Positions 35,356 through 48,500 of a DNA stretch of 64,000 bases are shown here, piece after piece. Both the position numbers and the translations under genes were made by a program. The number at the start of each line of letters is the position of its first letter. Positions within the stretch are counted from its first letter, which is position 1. The DNA is from Pectinophora gossypiella (Eukaryota; Arthropoda; Insecta; Lepidoptera; Gelechiidae): contig NC_065408.1 of the NCBI RefSeq assembly GCF_024362695.1, forward strand, positions 9,486,001-9,550,000, given 5' to 3'. The notes below the pieces were generated by a model, which saw nothing but the letters and a program-made list of their open reading frames with translations, ran no database searches and was not told the DNA's origin.

Positions 35356-38300
35356 ATGCAGAGGTTTTTAGCTCGCGGGGTTGTGAGTAATGTTACTCTG
35401 GAAAGTCTTCAGAGAAGTTTTGGAAAGGAGGTAGTGTTGAGAAATGGCGTGCGATGTGTGATGACACAGAGCACGAAATCCGACAACTTGTTCCCTGAGA
35501 GAGTGGACTTCCCCAGTAGACATATCGGCCCACGTGATCATGATATCGTCACTATGTTGGATCTTCTAGGTTACAAGGTTTGCGATAAGAAACCATATTT
35601 CTTACATATAATTCACTTTCAAATTCAAGGCAACTTAATGTTTGTTATTCCCACAGAGCTTGGATCAGCTGACTAAAGATGCGGTCCCAGAAAAAATTCA
35701 GCTACGAGGACTCATGGATATTAGTGACCCGATGAGTAAGTGTTGTGGTTGTGCTCTATAATTATAACATGATACATTTATTTTAAGTAGGTACATTCGT
35801 GAATTCACGCCTGTTCTTCTTGTCGTGTGGGTTGTGAGGTGGAATACCAGCCTCATCAACCCTGTTGTTAGGGTTGTGATTGAGCCGCCAAAGGCCACTG
35901 ACATGGCTCATGTAACTATAACTCACTTGCATCAGTAAGTAGTAACCGGGACCAACGGCTTAACATGCCTTCCGAAGCACGGACCATCTTACTTTCGGAC
36001 AATCAGGTGATCAGCCTGTAATGTGCTAACCAAACTGGGGATCACATAGTGATTTTTGTGATATCTCCCCACCGGGATTCGAGTCCAACGCTCAACCACT
36101 GGACCACAGACGCCGTAAACTGCAAGGTAACAAAATGGCGGCTTTTACTTGATTCTCACTTAACTCCTGAACCTTTCACATCCAACATGCCTGTCATATT
36201 TTCAGGCGAATACGACCTTATTGAGAGAGTACGGAAAATAGCAGAGAACAATCAAATATGGCGGTCATACATCGGTATGGGATATCATAACTGTTGCGTT
36301 CCTCACACCATAATGAGGAATTTATTCGAGAACCCTGGCTGGTAAGAACTTTAACTGTGAATCTCAGAGCACTTATATACGAGTAGGTATTTACGTAAAG
36401 TCTAACGCAAGAATATTCTACAGTCTTTTGTTTTTTTCACATATCCACTTAGGACAAATATAAGTAGCTACTTACGTAAGGTCTAACTGGGTATTTGCAA
36501 ATAGACGTAAGATACAGGATTTTTTTGCATTAATGCATGTTATTTGACTTCCGCTGTTCTGGGATCCACTTCAACACGAATGTTTTAATATACAAAGTAA
36601 AAAAGGAAGGAAAGTGCAATTAGATTATCCTAATAATATTATTCTCTATGAAGCAAAGATAGAGTCTAAATATTTTGCTCAATGAACTTAACATAAAATA
36701 AAAAGTTTCAGTCTTCTTCTATCGTGTGGGTTGTGAGGTGGATTACCAACCCCATCAACCTTGGTGTCAGCGTTATTATTGAGCCTCCATAGGCCCTTGA
36801 CATGACTCATGTAACGACTACGTAGTTACATCAGTAAGTAGTAACCGGCACCAACAGCTAAACGTGCCTACCGAAGCACGGATCATCTTACTTTCGGACA
36901 ATCAGGAAACTAGGTATCACAAAGTGATTTTTTTGATATGTCCCCTCCGGATCGTGAGCCCAACGCTTAAACCACTGGCCAACGGAGACCGTTAAAAAAA
37001 GTTTCAGTAATAGATATTAGTAATCTGTGACAAAAAGCTTTCTCACTCAAAGTACCGTTATAGGCGTGTTGTTGAAATTATCTTCTTAATTTTCCAGGAC
37101 CACTCAATACACACCATACCAACCAGAAGTAGCCCAAGGGAGACTGGAAAGTCTTTTAAATTATCAAACTATGGTTAGCGACCTTACCGGCTTGGACGTG
37201 GCCAACGCATCATTACTCGACGAAGGCACCGCAGCAGCCGAAGCCTTGTCTCTTTGTCATAGGTACGAGAATTTAGTTTTCCTTACAGGGGGAATATAAT
37301 ATAATACACCTATTATTAAGGGGAGGCAATGAGACGTATATAGGATCTTTACATTACAAATATAGAACCAAATAGAACGCATTCAGTCGCTTATAATTTC
37401 GGGCACGTCTCATAAAAATCGACCATCTTTGGACTTTGTATTAAAATTGCCTGCAAGTTGTCTTCTGATTTTTCTTCTATCGTGTAGGTTAAGCGACCTT
37501 GGTGTTGCTCATGTTGGTCATCCACCATCATAACCCACGTCAGGGTTATTATTGAGTTGTCAAAGGCCCCTGATATGGCTCATGTAACGACTACGTACTT
37601 ATGTTTAAAACTATGACTTTACATTTCCATGGACTAATTCACTATGATGAATACTTCATAATACTTTAAAACCATACAATTATCTATATCGTTGAAATAT
37701 TTTTTACAATAGTGGGCAACAGGTAGGTGTTATATAGGTGGTAACGCGCTAAAACTAAACATGGTATTCGTATCTTCTTTAAAAATAATAATTCACAGGC
37801 ATAACAAACGAACCAAGTTTGTGGTATCGGAACGTCTTCACCCTCAAACATTAGCCGTGGTACAAACTCGGTTGGACGCTCTGGGTCTGGAAGTGATCGT
37901 AGTACCTGATGTTCGCCAGATGGACTACGCACAAAGAGACATTTCTGCCGTACTGCTGCAATGCCCTGATACGAGGGGGCTGGTGTATGACTACTCCGGT
38001 TTAACAGCTGTCGCCCATGAACATGGAGTAAGTTAGATTATGTTTATTGTAAGATGTAACATTACGTAAGCTCTCGACTAACACAAGTAAACAGAAGTAA
38101 AACACCCACGGTTTGTTCAACTAAGCTTTCTGTTAGGCCAACGTGATAGGTGATGAGCCGAATCGCCGTCTTTAATGATTATTTAGAAGAATACACTTAA
38201 AATAGATCTAAAGTCATTTATATCTGTGATGAAGATAACAATAAGTTTACTAAAATTCAATCATCTCATTCTATATTTTTACAGACTTTAGTTGTAGTAG

Positions 38301-41300
38301 CAACAGACCTGTTAGCGATGGCTCTACTTCGCCCACCAGCGGAATGTGGAGCATCCCTCGCAGTAGGCACTTCCCAAAGACTAGGAGTCCCCCTAGGGTA
38401 TGGAGGACCACATGCCGGGTTCTTCGCTGCAGAACATGCGTTAGTTCGCCTTATGCCTGGCAGAATGGTTGGTGTAACCAGAGATGCTACAGGAAGAGAC
38501 GCCTACAGGTAAGTTAAAATGATTTAGAAGTTATCATTCGAACATTTTGTATTTCTAACATTTTTATTTACTAGGTTGGCATTACAAACTCGAGAGCAGC
38601 ACATACGTCGAGACAAAGCTACGTCCAATATTTGTACTGCCCAGGCGCTCCTAGCCAATATGTCGGCTATGTTTGCAGTTTATCATGGACCTCAAGGTTT
38701 GAGAGATATTGCGTCCAGAGTTCATAATGCTACTTTGGTGCTGGATCATGGAATAAGACAGCGTGGACATAAACAGTCCAACGACGTGTACTTCGATACT
38801 CTACACGTCGTTCCACTATCTGAACATGATGCGAATGCCATCAAACAACGAGCACAAGAAAAGAAGATTAATCTGCGCTACTTCGAAGATGGCGCGGTCG
38901 GAGTAGCTTTAGACGAGACCACCACTATGCAAGATGTTGATGATTTACTGTGGATATTTGACTGCCAGCCTGTCAAAAATGTAAGACGATATTTTAAATT
39001 TAATTTACAGTTTCTACTTATATTTTGGAATCTTAAATTTTATATTTTTTAGGTAATGGAAAGCGGTGACGTTAGATCACGTAGTATACAGCAGGGGCCA
39101 TTCCGTAGAACATCTCCTTACCTCACACATCCAGTATTTAATATGCATCATTCTGAAACGAAGCTTGTGCGTTACATGAAACGATTGGAGAACAAAGATA
39201 TATCTTTAGTGCATTCAATGATACCTTTGGTAAGAATGATTTAATACTAAATAATCCAGTCTTGCTTTATAAAACACTTGTTTAAATATATATTTATATG
39301 GGTGAATTGGCAGGGATCGTGCACAATGAAATTGAATTCGACGACAGAAATGATGCCGTGTTCTTTCAAACACTTCACGGACATCCATCCATTTGCTCCA
39401 TTGGATCAGTGTGAAGGTTATCATACTCTATTCGAAGAGCTTGCCAGTGACCTTTGTGCTATAACTGGCTACGATAGAGTTTCATTCCAGCCAAACAGGT
39501 ATATTGATCACTATAATTTAAAATAAATATGTTAGATTTTTCGTTTACTTCTTGTACCATTAGCCAATCTATTCATCCATATTAACAGAGAGTAAATTAT
39601 CTGGATGGCCATAGCCTCCGATGGCCATAACTAAATTGTCCTCAGTCCCATTTGGACATACGAATAGTGAAACAAATGTCCACTTATTTTTCCAGTGGAG
39701 CTCAAGGAGAGTACGCGGGGTTGCGAACCATCAAAAGCTATCACGAATTCCATGGTGACATGGGTCGCAACATTTGCCTTATTCCCGTGAGCGCCCACGG
39801 TACTAACCCTGCGTCCGCGCATATGGCTGGTATGAAGGTTTGCGCTATCCGTGTCACACCATCTGGAGAAATTGACATGGAACATTTGAAAGACAAGGTA
39901 TTTAGGAATTGTTGTGTAACTGTACCTCTACAGCACCTGTTTTACTGAATGGTTTTTCGTGAAATAAACTTCTGCTTTTACAGGTGGAGGAACACAGTGA
40001 GAAGTTGTCATGCCTCATGTTGACGTATCCAAGCACATTCGGAGTGTTTGAGGAACGCGCAGCTGACGTCTGCGAATTGGTGCATAAGCATGGAGGACAG
40101 GTTTATCTAGATGGTGCTAACATGAACGCCCAAGTAAGTAAAAAGTTTAAAATTTCGACAGATTTCATGGCAAAAAATATGTAAGTACCTACATACATGA
40201 CTTACTAAATGAGTTGTTTGTTTGACTTTAGGTAGGATTATGTCGTCCAGGGGATTACGGCAGTGATGTATCTCATCTTAATTTGCACAAGACATTCTGT
40301 ATACCACATGGCGGTGGTGGTCCTGGGATGGGTCCCATTGGAGTGTGAGTATAATGAATAAATACGATACGGTGTCGAATGTGATGGCGGTAGTCAAAAA
40401 TTAATTACCTACTTACACTTTAGTTCAACAGCTTTCGAACAAAAGTAAAAATAGTATTGATTCGCCAGAATCGAATCTATTTTTAAGCTTTGTTTGAGGT
40501 TTACGCGGTTATTATCAAAATTAAAACATATAATACCAGGTTCTTACCGAGTTTTTGCAGTCTTGAAATAACGGGAGTCTCATATCCCTGATAATAACGC
40601 GGTAAGAACTTGGTATTATGTGTTTTAAATGTTTTAATTGTCGTAAGGCAATAAAATAGAACACAGAAGTTAATAACCACTTATTATAATCTATTTTCAG
40701 CAAGGCTCACTTGGCACCATTCCTGCCATCACATCCTGTAGTTGATCCACTCGCTGATTTAGGTGAAAAGGCTCACAGTTTCGGATCTGTCAGTGCTGCA
40801 CCGTTTGGGTCTTCAGCTATCCTTCCTATTTCGTGGGCGTACATCAAAGTAAGTGCAGTTATTTATATAAACAAACGTTTTTATTTGCGTCGACATTTTA
40901 GTCAGAAAAAATATGTACTTTTATATAATTGCAGATGATGGGTCCGAAAGGCTTGAAACGAGCTACGCAAGTGGCTATTTTAAATGCAAATTATATGTCG
41001 AAAAGATTAGAAGGACACTATAAGACTTTATACAAGGGTGACCGAGGACTTGTCGCTCACGAATTCATCATTGACGTGCGAGATCTGAAGAAAAGTGCTA
41101 ACATTGAACCTGGTGATATTGCCAAGCGTCTTATGGATTTCGGTAAGGTTACATATTAAATTTATACTTATAGAACGGTAACTTCAGCACTCTTTATTTG
41201 TCCAGCTAAGTAGTTAATGATAATGCAAACCTATAGTAAGTGACGTGAAAAAGTAACAGTTTTCCTGGCAATCCTTCTTGCTCCCGAGATGGCTGACACT

Positions 41301-41879
41301 ATTTATATTTTTCATTATGTTTTTAGGTTTCCATGCGCCTACAATGTCCTGGCCAGTCGCAGGCACTCTGATGATTGAACCAACAGAATCTGAAGACTTA
41401 CAAGAGCTAGACCGATTTTGTGAAGCTATGATAACTATAAGAAAGGAAATTAAAGATATCGAAGACGGCGTTATGGATAAGCGAGTGAATCCCTTAAAGG
41501 TACTAAGGAATTAATAGATGAAACTTTTATCAATACTCACAAAAAAGGAAAGATATAAGAATTTGGAAAATTGGCAAATATCTATAACATTTTTATATTC
41601 CAGATGGCACCACATACACAACAAGAAGTTATATCCGAAGACTGGAATCGTCCTTACACTCGAGAGCAAGCTGCGTTTCCTGCTGTAAGTCTTCATTACT
41701 TATATAGGTGTTCACGTTACTTACAGATTCAAGATAAAATCTTGCTAATTTAAAAATTGTTCTTGCAGCCGTTCGTTAAAGGTGAGACGAAGATTTGGCC
41801 AACAGTTGGACGTATCGACGACATGTACGGCGACAAACATCTTGTATGCACCTGCCCTCCTGTGCTTGATGACTTTTAA
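35356..41879 (+). CDS. GLDC: Glycine dehydrogenase (decarboxylating), mitochondrial P protein
   Basis: PLP enzyme of the mitochondrial glycine cleavage system: decarboxylates glycine and passes the aminomethyl group to lipoyl H protein. Exons: 35356-35577, 35657-35735, 36206-36341, 37098-37262, 37799-38027, 38285-38508, 38575-38980, 39053-39229, 39314-39498, 39696-39897, 39984-40133, 40232-40344, 40701-40848, 40935-41142, 41327-41499, 41604-41684, 41769-41879. Total 3009 nt, 1002 aa (human 1020). The N-terminus (MQRFLARGVVSNVTLESLQR) fits a mitochondrial targeting peptide. Family motifs in order: RHIGPRDHD, MGYHNCCVPHTI, QPEVAQGRLESLLNYQTM, GYGGPHAGFFA, ISAHGTNPASAHMAG-type VSAHGTNPASAHMAG, and SHLNLHKTFCIPHGGGGPGM with PLP lysine Lys745. 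All introns are GT-AG. Poly-A signal aataaa at 42067. Confidence 0.96.
35812..36112 (-). mobile_element. SINE family A, near full length, antisense
   Basis: Reads in reverse: tail cgtgtgggttgtgaggtgga, core gaccaacggcttaacatgcc, ttactttcggacaatcaggt, tgtaatgtgctaaccaaact, head caacgctcaaccactggacc. GLDC intron 2. The first bases of exon 3 (36206) are unaffected. Confidence 0.82.
36713..36990 (-). mobile_element. SINE family A, antisense
   Basis: Same layout as 35812-36112 in the next intron (GLDC intron 3): tcgtgtgggttgtgaggtgg, tacatcagtaagtagtaacc, acggatcatcttactttcgg, and the head gatcgtgagcccaacgctta. A small deletion lies between the gacaatcagg segment and the tRNA-like part. Confidence 0.8.
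37465..37605 (-). mobile_element. SINE family A tail fragment, antisense
   Basis: Only the tail is present: ttcttctatcgtgtaggtta, gtcagggttattattgag, aaaggcccctgatatggctc, atgtaacgactacgtactta. GLDC intron 4. Confidence 0.65.
40499..40640. mobile_element. Hairpin element family 2, copy 3
   Basis: Inverted arms tacgcggttattatcaaaatt...aggttcttacc and ggtaagaacttggtattatgtgt surround cgggagtctcatatccctga. It is the same family as 15084-15239. GLDC intron 12. Confidence 0.7.
41196..41254 (+). mobile_element. Non-LTR tail fragment
   Basis: The sequence tttgtccagctaagtagtta and agtaagtgacgtgaaaaag match the terminal 60 bases of the elements at 4645 and 48068. GLDC intron 14. Confidence 0.5.
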
Positions 41880-42678
41880 AATATACACTACCTAAATACC
41901 TGTCTGTACATTAAGTACAGACAGGTATTTGAAGTAAAGGCCTTTGGCTGACACCAGGGTTGAAGAGGTTAGTAATGTACCTCAACCCACACAATAAAAA
42001 AAGATGAAGTAAAACACGTCAGAAGCGGTTGCGTAATGTATGTATATTTTGTCAATATTGTCGTAGAATAAATATCGTTATTTAACAACAAAATCTTTTT
42101 CTTCTGCAAAGATAAAATTTTAGTCTAGAGCGGTATAAACAATTAATTGCCATAATTACTATTGACTTCAAACAAGTAGTTCTATCTACCTTATTGTACG
42201 AATATTTCATATTGCGAAGATTATTTACTTTACACATAACAACATTAAAATGGATTCAAGGCAACGTGTTTGTTTGTTCCTAGCATAAAATATAATATTA
42301 TGGAATAAATATTTTTTTCTCACAGCTTAGTAGTTGTATGTCCTTCACGAATACAAAACGAACAACTCGCCAAAACTTCTCGTATTCTAATCGTAGCTAT
42401 AAATCTTACTAAAGCACGAATTTATCTATTTAGGTGAATACGTAGTATTCGTTTAATAACATTTTTTTTCATATTGCAATTATTTGTAATCATTTTAAAA
42501 TGATTTTACTTTATTAAGAAATCGCAGAACAATTGTAAAATAGAATTCCAAAGTAAAGTTAAATCTAAACATTACCTATATTTAAAGCACAAAATTATCT
42601 AAAAATTAATAACACACAACAAAATGATTCTTAATAAAGTAATTTAGAAATAGAAAATGTCTTAAGCTACTCTCTCGA
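41880..42678. other. Convergent 3' region between GLDC and the TBC1D30-like gene
   Basis: Contains the GLDC 3' hairpin, a SINE family A tail fragment at about 41935-42005 (ctgacaccagggttgaagag, acctcaacccacacaat), the GLDC poly-A signal at 42067, and on the minus strand a candidate signal for the TBC1D30-like gene at 42510-42515. The rest is AT-rich with nothing else seen. Confidence 0.55.
41894..41930 (+). promoter_or_regulatory. Perfect 16-bp inverted repeat in the GLDC 3' UTR
   Basis: The arms aaatacctgtctgtac (41894-41909) and gtacagacaggtattt (41915-41930) are exact reverse complements around a five-base loop (attaa). The hairpin starts 14 bases after the GLDC stop. In RNA it would be a stable stem-loop in the 3' UTR. 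It is not a SINE head and no second copy was noticed here. Function unknown. Confidence 0.75.
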
Positions 42679-45521
42679 TTATTTTGGAGGTGAACTGATG
42701 GCGTCTTTTGGGTACATGCCTAGTCTAACACCAAGTTCTTTGGGCATCCTCAGTGGGCGTGTGGGGAACGGATGGTACGAGCCAGTCGACGGGCTTCTAG
42801 GGTATGACAATGAAGACAAGGTATCTGTTTCAATAAGAGATGTTATTGCACTGCAAGTGTCATCTGACTCTAGTATAGTCTTTTCACTTTTATCTGTGTA
42901 TTCTTTTGGAAGCGTAGGAGTTTCTTTAAAAAATATCTTAGGCGATATCGGGGTGGATACCTGATCAAGCGACGTTATTTGACACAACGTATCACTAGAA
43001 TTACTTTTTGCCCCTATAGGTGAATCATCCTCGGCCGAAGGTTCATAGGTAAAACTAATAGAGGAAGTCACTACGTGAGCAAAATCACTAACTTGGCTGT
43101 TGTCAGTCTTTGATAAATTTTCACAAATCTTCGGGCCTTGATCAACCGTTTTGCTACAAATGTCGCTTGCTTTCGATAGAACATAATCATTATATTTACT
43201 TGAAAACGGATAATTATAATCATCAGAAGTATATTTGCGATCATACGAGTTAGTATCTTTCGGTTCGGTGGAAGGCAAAGTAACTGAAGTCTTCGATTCC
43301 CCTGAAAAAGAATGCCGAGTCCAATCTGATGGGGCTATAAGTTTAAATTCATTAGTAGATGCACCAATATCTTGAGTAGAAAAATCACAAGTTTTTCTTT
43401 TGTAATTGAATTCTGTACTGCTTGGTTTTTCCGACACGTTTGATTTAAAATCGTATTTTGCAAGAAAGCCTTTATTTTCCCACCCATACAGATCGGTTTT
43501 GTTACCCAAACATTCTATGCTAGGCGTTTTGGTATTTTTAACATTAAATTCGTCATCCTTAGTTGTATTAGAACGTACTTCTAACGAAAAAGGATCATCT
43601 ATAGAAATTGGTCTAACCCTTACAAAGTCATTTTTGTCACTGGATTCATCTGTAACACTGCTGTTCCTTTTTCGGTAACCTATTAATGAATCAGAAGTCG
43701 ACTCTTTTAATAATGGCGAATCCATTAATCTAGCTGCAATGGGTTTTTCAGGAGTACTATCACTTATTATACTACGGCGGGTGTCACTGAAGCTTTCAGT
43801 TTTTTTAATATCTTTTACAGTCTCGCTTACGGCGGGTACTTCAGTAATATTTTGTTTAGTTAGGATTCTACTCAATATTTTAGAGTTTTCTTGTATTATT
43901 TGCAATGCTCTTTCACTATTTTTTCTACCTGATCTTAAAATATAATCTTTAGGTGATATTATTTCAGAATAGTCTTTTACCTTATCAGGGGTTTGTTGTT
44001 TCATAACTTTAGGAGATTCTTTGATTTTAGATTGATCATTTTGGTCTGATCGAATTATACTTGTATGAAAATCATCTCGCTCTAAATTTATAGGACTGGA
44101 ACTAATAGATTTGGTAAAGCTGTGACTTTGAGGCAACGACGACGCTCGTTCCGTTTCATCTTTCATAATCTTTTCATTATAGCTACTTTGTAATGTCAAT
44201 GAATCTGGTTTTTTAGGTATTCTTGAATTTCTTTTTGTCGCTCTTCGATTTGGAATATTTGAACTATTAGGATCTGTAACTCTTGCGCCAAAAAATTCGG
44301 GGCTATGTTCAAAGTACTTATCAATTTTTAAAGGTATAGGAGGTTCATCTTCACTTACAATTATGCTCTCAGCGCCCGGGCTCTGGGGCGGACTATCTAT
44401 ATCAGACACATTTTTTTCTGATAAATCTATATCAGGCACAAAATTTGGATACATTGTTAAACTGTCAATAATATCAGGAGGTCTTAAAATTAAATCTGCT
44501 TTAGAAGGTGATGGCTGTTTAAAGTTAGAAGTGAAGCTTAAATCGTATGGAGATTTCTGACACAGGTTATACGTACAAGGTGATAAATTGAGTGGACTCA
44601 GATCAGTAATAGCTTTAGTACTTGGCAGGCTTGTCGGTCTAATGGAATCGCTGCTTTTAGATCCATCTTCATACCTTGTTCTGCTTAACCTTTGAATAAC
44701 TTCAGTTTCGGTAGTTATGCGTGGTGAACTAAACGGAGATATATTCTTAAAAGGACTGATGGGGTTGTAACTATCAGTCGTCCCACTAACATTTAGAACG
44801 TCTTTTAACTTTGTTTCAAATCCATCAATATAAGTACGTAAAGGTTCGCCAGCAGCAGTGTCTAAATATTCAGAAATATCTTGAACAGAGCTCTCAGTGG
44901 CAATTTTATTAGTTAATAGATCGGGGGAAGGTGGTTTTGGTGGCTCTATAATAACAGGTGAATGAACTTTTTTCAATTCTTTGGAAATAGGAGGTATTAT
45001 CGGTTTGCTTTCTTTAGAACTCAGAACCTTGTCTTTATCGTCATCTAATTCCTGCTCGGAATCAGTTCCACGCTCATTTTCATCGCAAAGACTGGTGTCG
45101 GTACTAGAAGCAGAATGAGATGAGTAAGATGACGTTTCACTTGAACTTCGAGATCTTCGTAAAGAAGCAATCATTTGATTGGCTTCAAGTTCAGAAACGA
45201 TTACACCATCACCGGCTTCGTCTAAATCAATTGATGTCTTTCGACATTTTTCAACTTTATCGTTCTTTATGTCTTTCCACTTCACTGAATTCCTTCTGCT
45301 TAATGATTTTCGGTTTTTTTCCTCTTTCCAACTTATTGTGTCGCTAGTTTTCCCGTGTGATCGATGTTCAGTCTTGTCACGAGATGTGGGTGTTGTATGT
45401 CGTGATGGTGGAATGGCTCCAGGCGGCGGACCGAGTCTCCTGCCGCGGGAACTTACTATTGCACTTTTTCCCAATAGTAGATTGTTGACTGTAAGTGATG
45501 TTGGTGAAGTAGAAACTCCAA
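42679..45521 (-). other. TBC1D30: Large disordered last exon of the TBC1D30-like gene
   Basis: One exon of 2.84 kb encodes 946 residues and the stop. After NNLLLGKSAIVSSRGRR it has no recognisable domain. It is rich in Ser, Thr, Asp, Lys and Pro with many SP/TP pairs, which suggests a phosphorylated, disordered tail. Human TBC1D30 also has a long disordered C-terminus, but the tail here is longer. It ends RPLRMPKELGVRLGMYPKD and a few more residues. Confidence 0.85.
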
Positions 45522-48500
45522 CTGCAAATAAAATTCAGAACCATAATATAATATAATAATAAACGTTTATTGCATGAATTCAGGTTACGTACATTGCAGA
45601 TTAGCAAAGCATGTTTCTGTTCATTCTTAACTACCTAATCAAATCAACCCGGCTTTGTATGGATACAATTCTTCCTTTCAAGCGTTTTAGGTATTTATGG
45701 TATTATATTAGTATTTCACGGCGTGTCTCCTTGTCACGTAGGTGAGCTGGAAAAATCTTTTTTTAGAGATAAGCTTACCAGTACTGTCTATGTTCTTTGT
45801 ATGCTTATATAAATAAATAAAAACACAAAATTCAGCGGTTTTAGAGATACAGAGGACAGACTGACTTCCTTTTAAACTATGTACCTATTGATTGATTTGA
45901 AAGCAAATAAGTCGATAGGTAATACTAATAAAAAATCCTTACCTGCAGCATGTCGGGCACAAGCAGCCGCTAAAATAACGTGGGCTTGTCTTTGTCTTTC
46001 CCTTAGCCTAGCATACTGCCGCTTTAAGGCTCCTATATCCAATGATAGTCGGTCTCCAGTACCCGAACGATCTTCGCGTCTTGGTATGATCTATAACATT
46101 TTACAGTAAACATTAGAAAGTGTCCTGTAATCACACCACTAACGGACAATGACCATAACTGTATGAGACCCGTCCCCCTCTTTCAACAGATATTTTATAC
46201 GTGTAAGTAGTTTCATTAGTGACTACAAAAAGAGTTTTAGCTTCAAAATCCATGGGGTTTAGAAATAAAATAAAACAATGATGTACCAGGCGGTATCCAA
46301 AATCATACTTAAAAACCCGAATTCCGGCTAAACCCCGCGTATTTCGAGGAAGTCGCCATAGAACAAAAATATCAACTCGCTAAGACGCTTCGAATAAGAT
46401 ATGTCTGAAATCTGTTGTTAAAGGGGGACGTTTTGACTTATTGTCCTTTTAAAATTTGAAACAAGAAAAAAGAATCAACGGATTTAAGTAATAACATTTT
46501 TTTCGTTATTCTATCGAGTAAATTGACATATTCGCAACTTACTTACCGTAGCCAAAGCCAGTTTATTGCCATCGTCACTAGAATCCCCCTCGTCTTCAGA
46601 ATAAAAAAGCCGCAAACCTCTTTTTGTCATTGACTGCATCTGTAAAAAGTAGAACCACTTTTTATACATCGATGTGGCGTTTTAGTGTGCTAATAAGAAA
46701 GTAGTTATACCTTGTGGTTACCGAGCTTCTTTTCCTTCTTTAATTGCATCATCAGCCCATTAACGTCCCCACTGCTGGGGCACGGGCCTTCCCTATAGAT
46801 GGATAGGGAGATCGGGCCTTAAACCATCACGCGGGCCCAGTGCGGATTGATGGTTATTAACGACTGCTAATGCAGCCGGGCCCAACGGCTTAACGTGCCT
46901 TCCGAAGCACGGAGGAGCTCGAGATGAAAACTTTTTTGTGGACACCCATCCTATCACCGGCCTTTGCGAAAGTTGCTTAACTTCAACAATCGCAGACCGA
47001 ACGCGTTTACCGCTGCGCCACCAAGCTCCTCAATTTAATTCAATTTAATTGCATGTCTGCCTATTTTGTAAACGATTTGGGTTCAGAATTCCATACATTT
47101 GCTTTAACTATTTTAAAGGTTACAAATATTTTTAAGTATCAAGATTTATATTTTGATTCGATATAGAAACGTCGACAGGCGTATATTGCGAATCAAAGTG
47201 TCAAATCTACAATTTTTAATTAAAAGTCAATTACTATTTTATTTAGGGGCTTAAGATTTTTAACCTACCGTAGAATGTAAAGGAGGCTGGCAGACAGGAG
47301 GCGCGGCGGGGGGCGCGGGGGGTGCGACTCTGTAGCGATGTAGGCTGCGCAGTCTTGGCAGCTCAGGCGCTGATCCAAAGGCAACAACTCTCGCTACCAG
47401 GGTCTCTCCAGCCTCCCATACCGCACCGACGCCTCCGCCCATACAGCTGTAGAACTCGTCTGCCGAACGCGCGGACAAGATCCGACTGAAAATAAAGTTT
47501 GAACAAGATATGAATGAGAGCCAAATTGGAACTTGTTATTTGAATTTATTTTCGAATCCTGGCTCATTTAACGACGAAGCAAAATAACGAGACGAAGCAT
47601 GCGAGGATGCTAAATTTTTTGTAACGGCAAAATAACTAATGAAAAAACCTATGACACAGGTTTAAAACAAGTCTGTAGATGACAAGAGTTAGTGGTTGTA
47701 AGTGTACCTTGTATCAAACACTACGGAGAAGAATGAAAAGTACTTAGTGCTTGTAAAGTTAACTTACTCTTGGAGCATATCCCAAATAGCGAGTGCAGTG
47801 AGAAGCAGGACTTCATTGCCATCAAGCAGTATCAGATCCCATATCCTCAGCAGGGATTCCCGAGGTAACCAAGTAGCGTACAGCGTCAAGAACCACTGCA
47901 TCGTGAATACATCTGGCAAAGGAGGTTCTACTCCACCACCTGGGAATGGTAGAGTTCTGTTATTATTAATAACAATCGAGAAATTATAGGTAGACCATTA
48001 AAATTGATGTAAGCTTCTTTTATCTATGAAGAACTTGTGCTTATTCAAACATAAAGAAATACTTAGTATTGACACAACCCCGATACCGGCCCCGCCGGCG
48101 TGGTCTACGATTTCCCTCATTCAGCGTTTATCGCTATCGACCCATTAGGGTCGATTAATTCTTTCAAATATTCTTCCTCTCAGATGTCCCAATTGGGCAC
48201 CCTCAGGCTTGTTGTCTTAAATTTTGTACCGGGTGAGAGCTCTCAGCGCTCCTCATTTGTCCCCAAGTAGTTAATGCCATTTGCAGCAAATCTACGATAA
48301 GTCACGTCAAAAAAAAAAGAATTGACACAAATTGGTTTATACATCGCGACGCGTACGACCTGCGACTGCCGACTGCTGTCATGCATCAATAAGTTACTTC
48401 TTTTAACGTAAGTTTACTCTACACGTAAGTAAGTGTACACTTTAAATGTAAGTTTCGGTTTTCCGGATACAATAGTTACCTATCGGGTATTGGATTTTAG

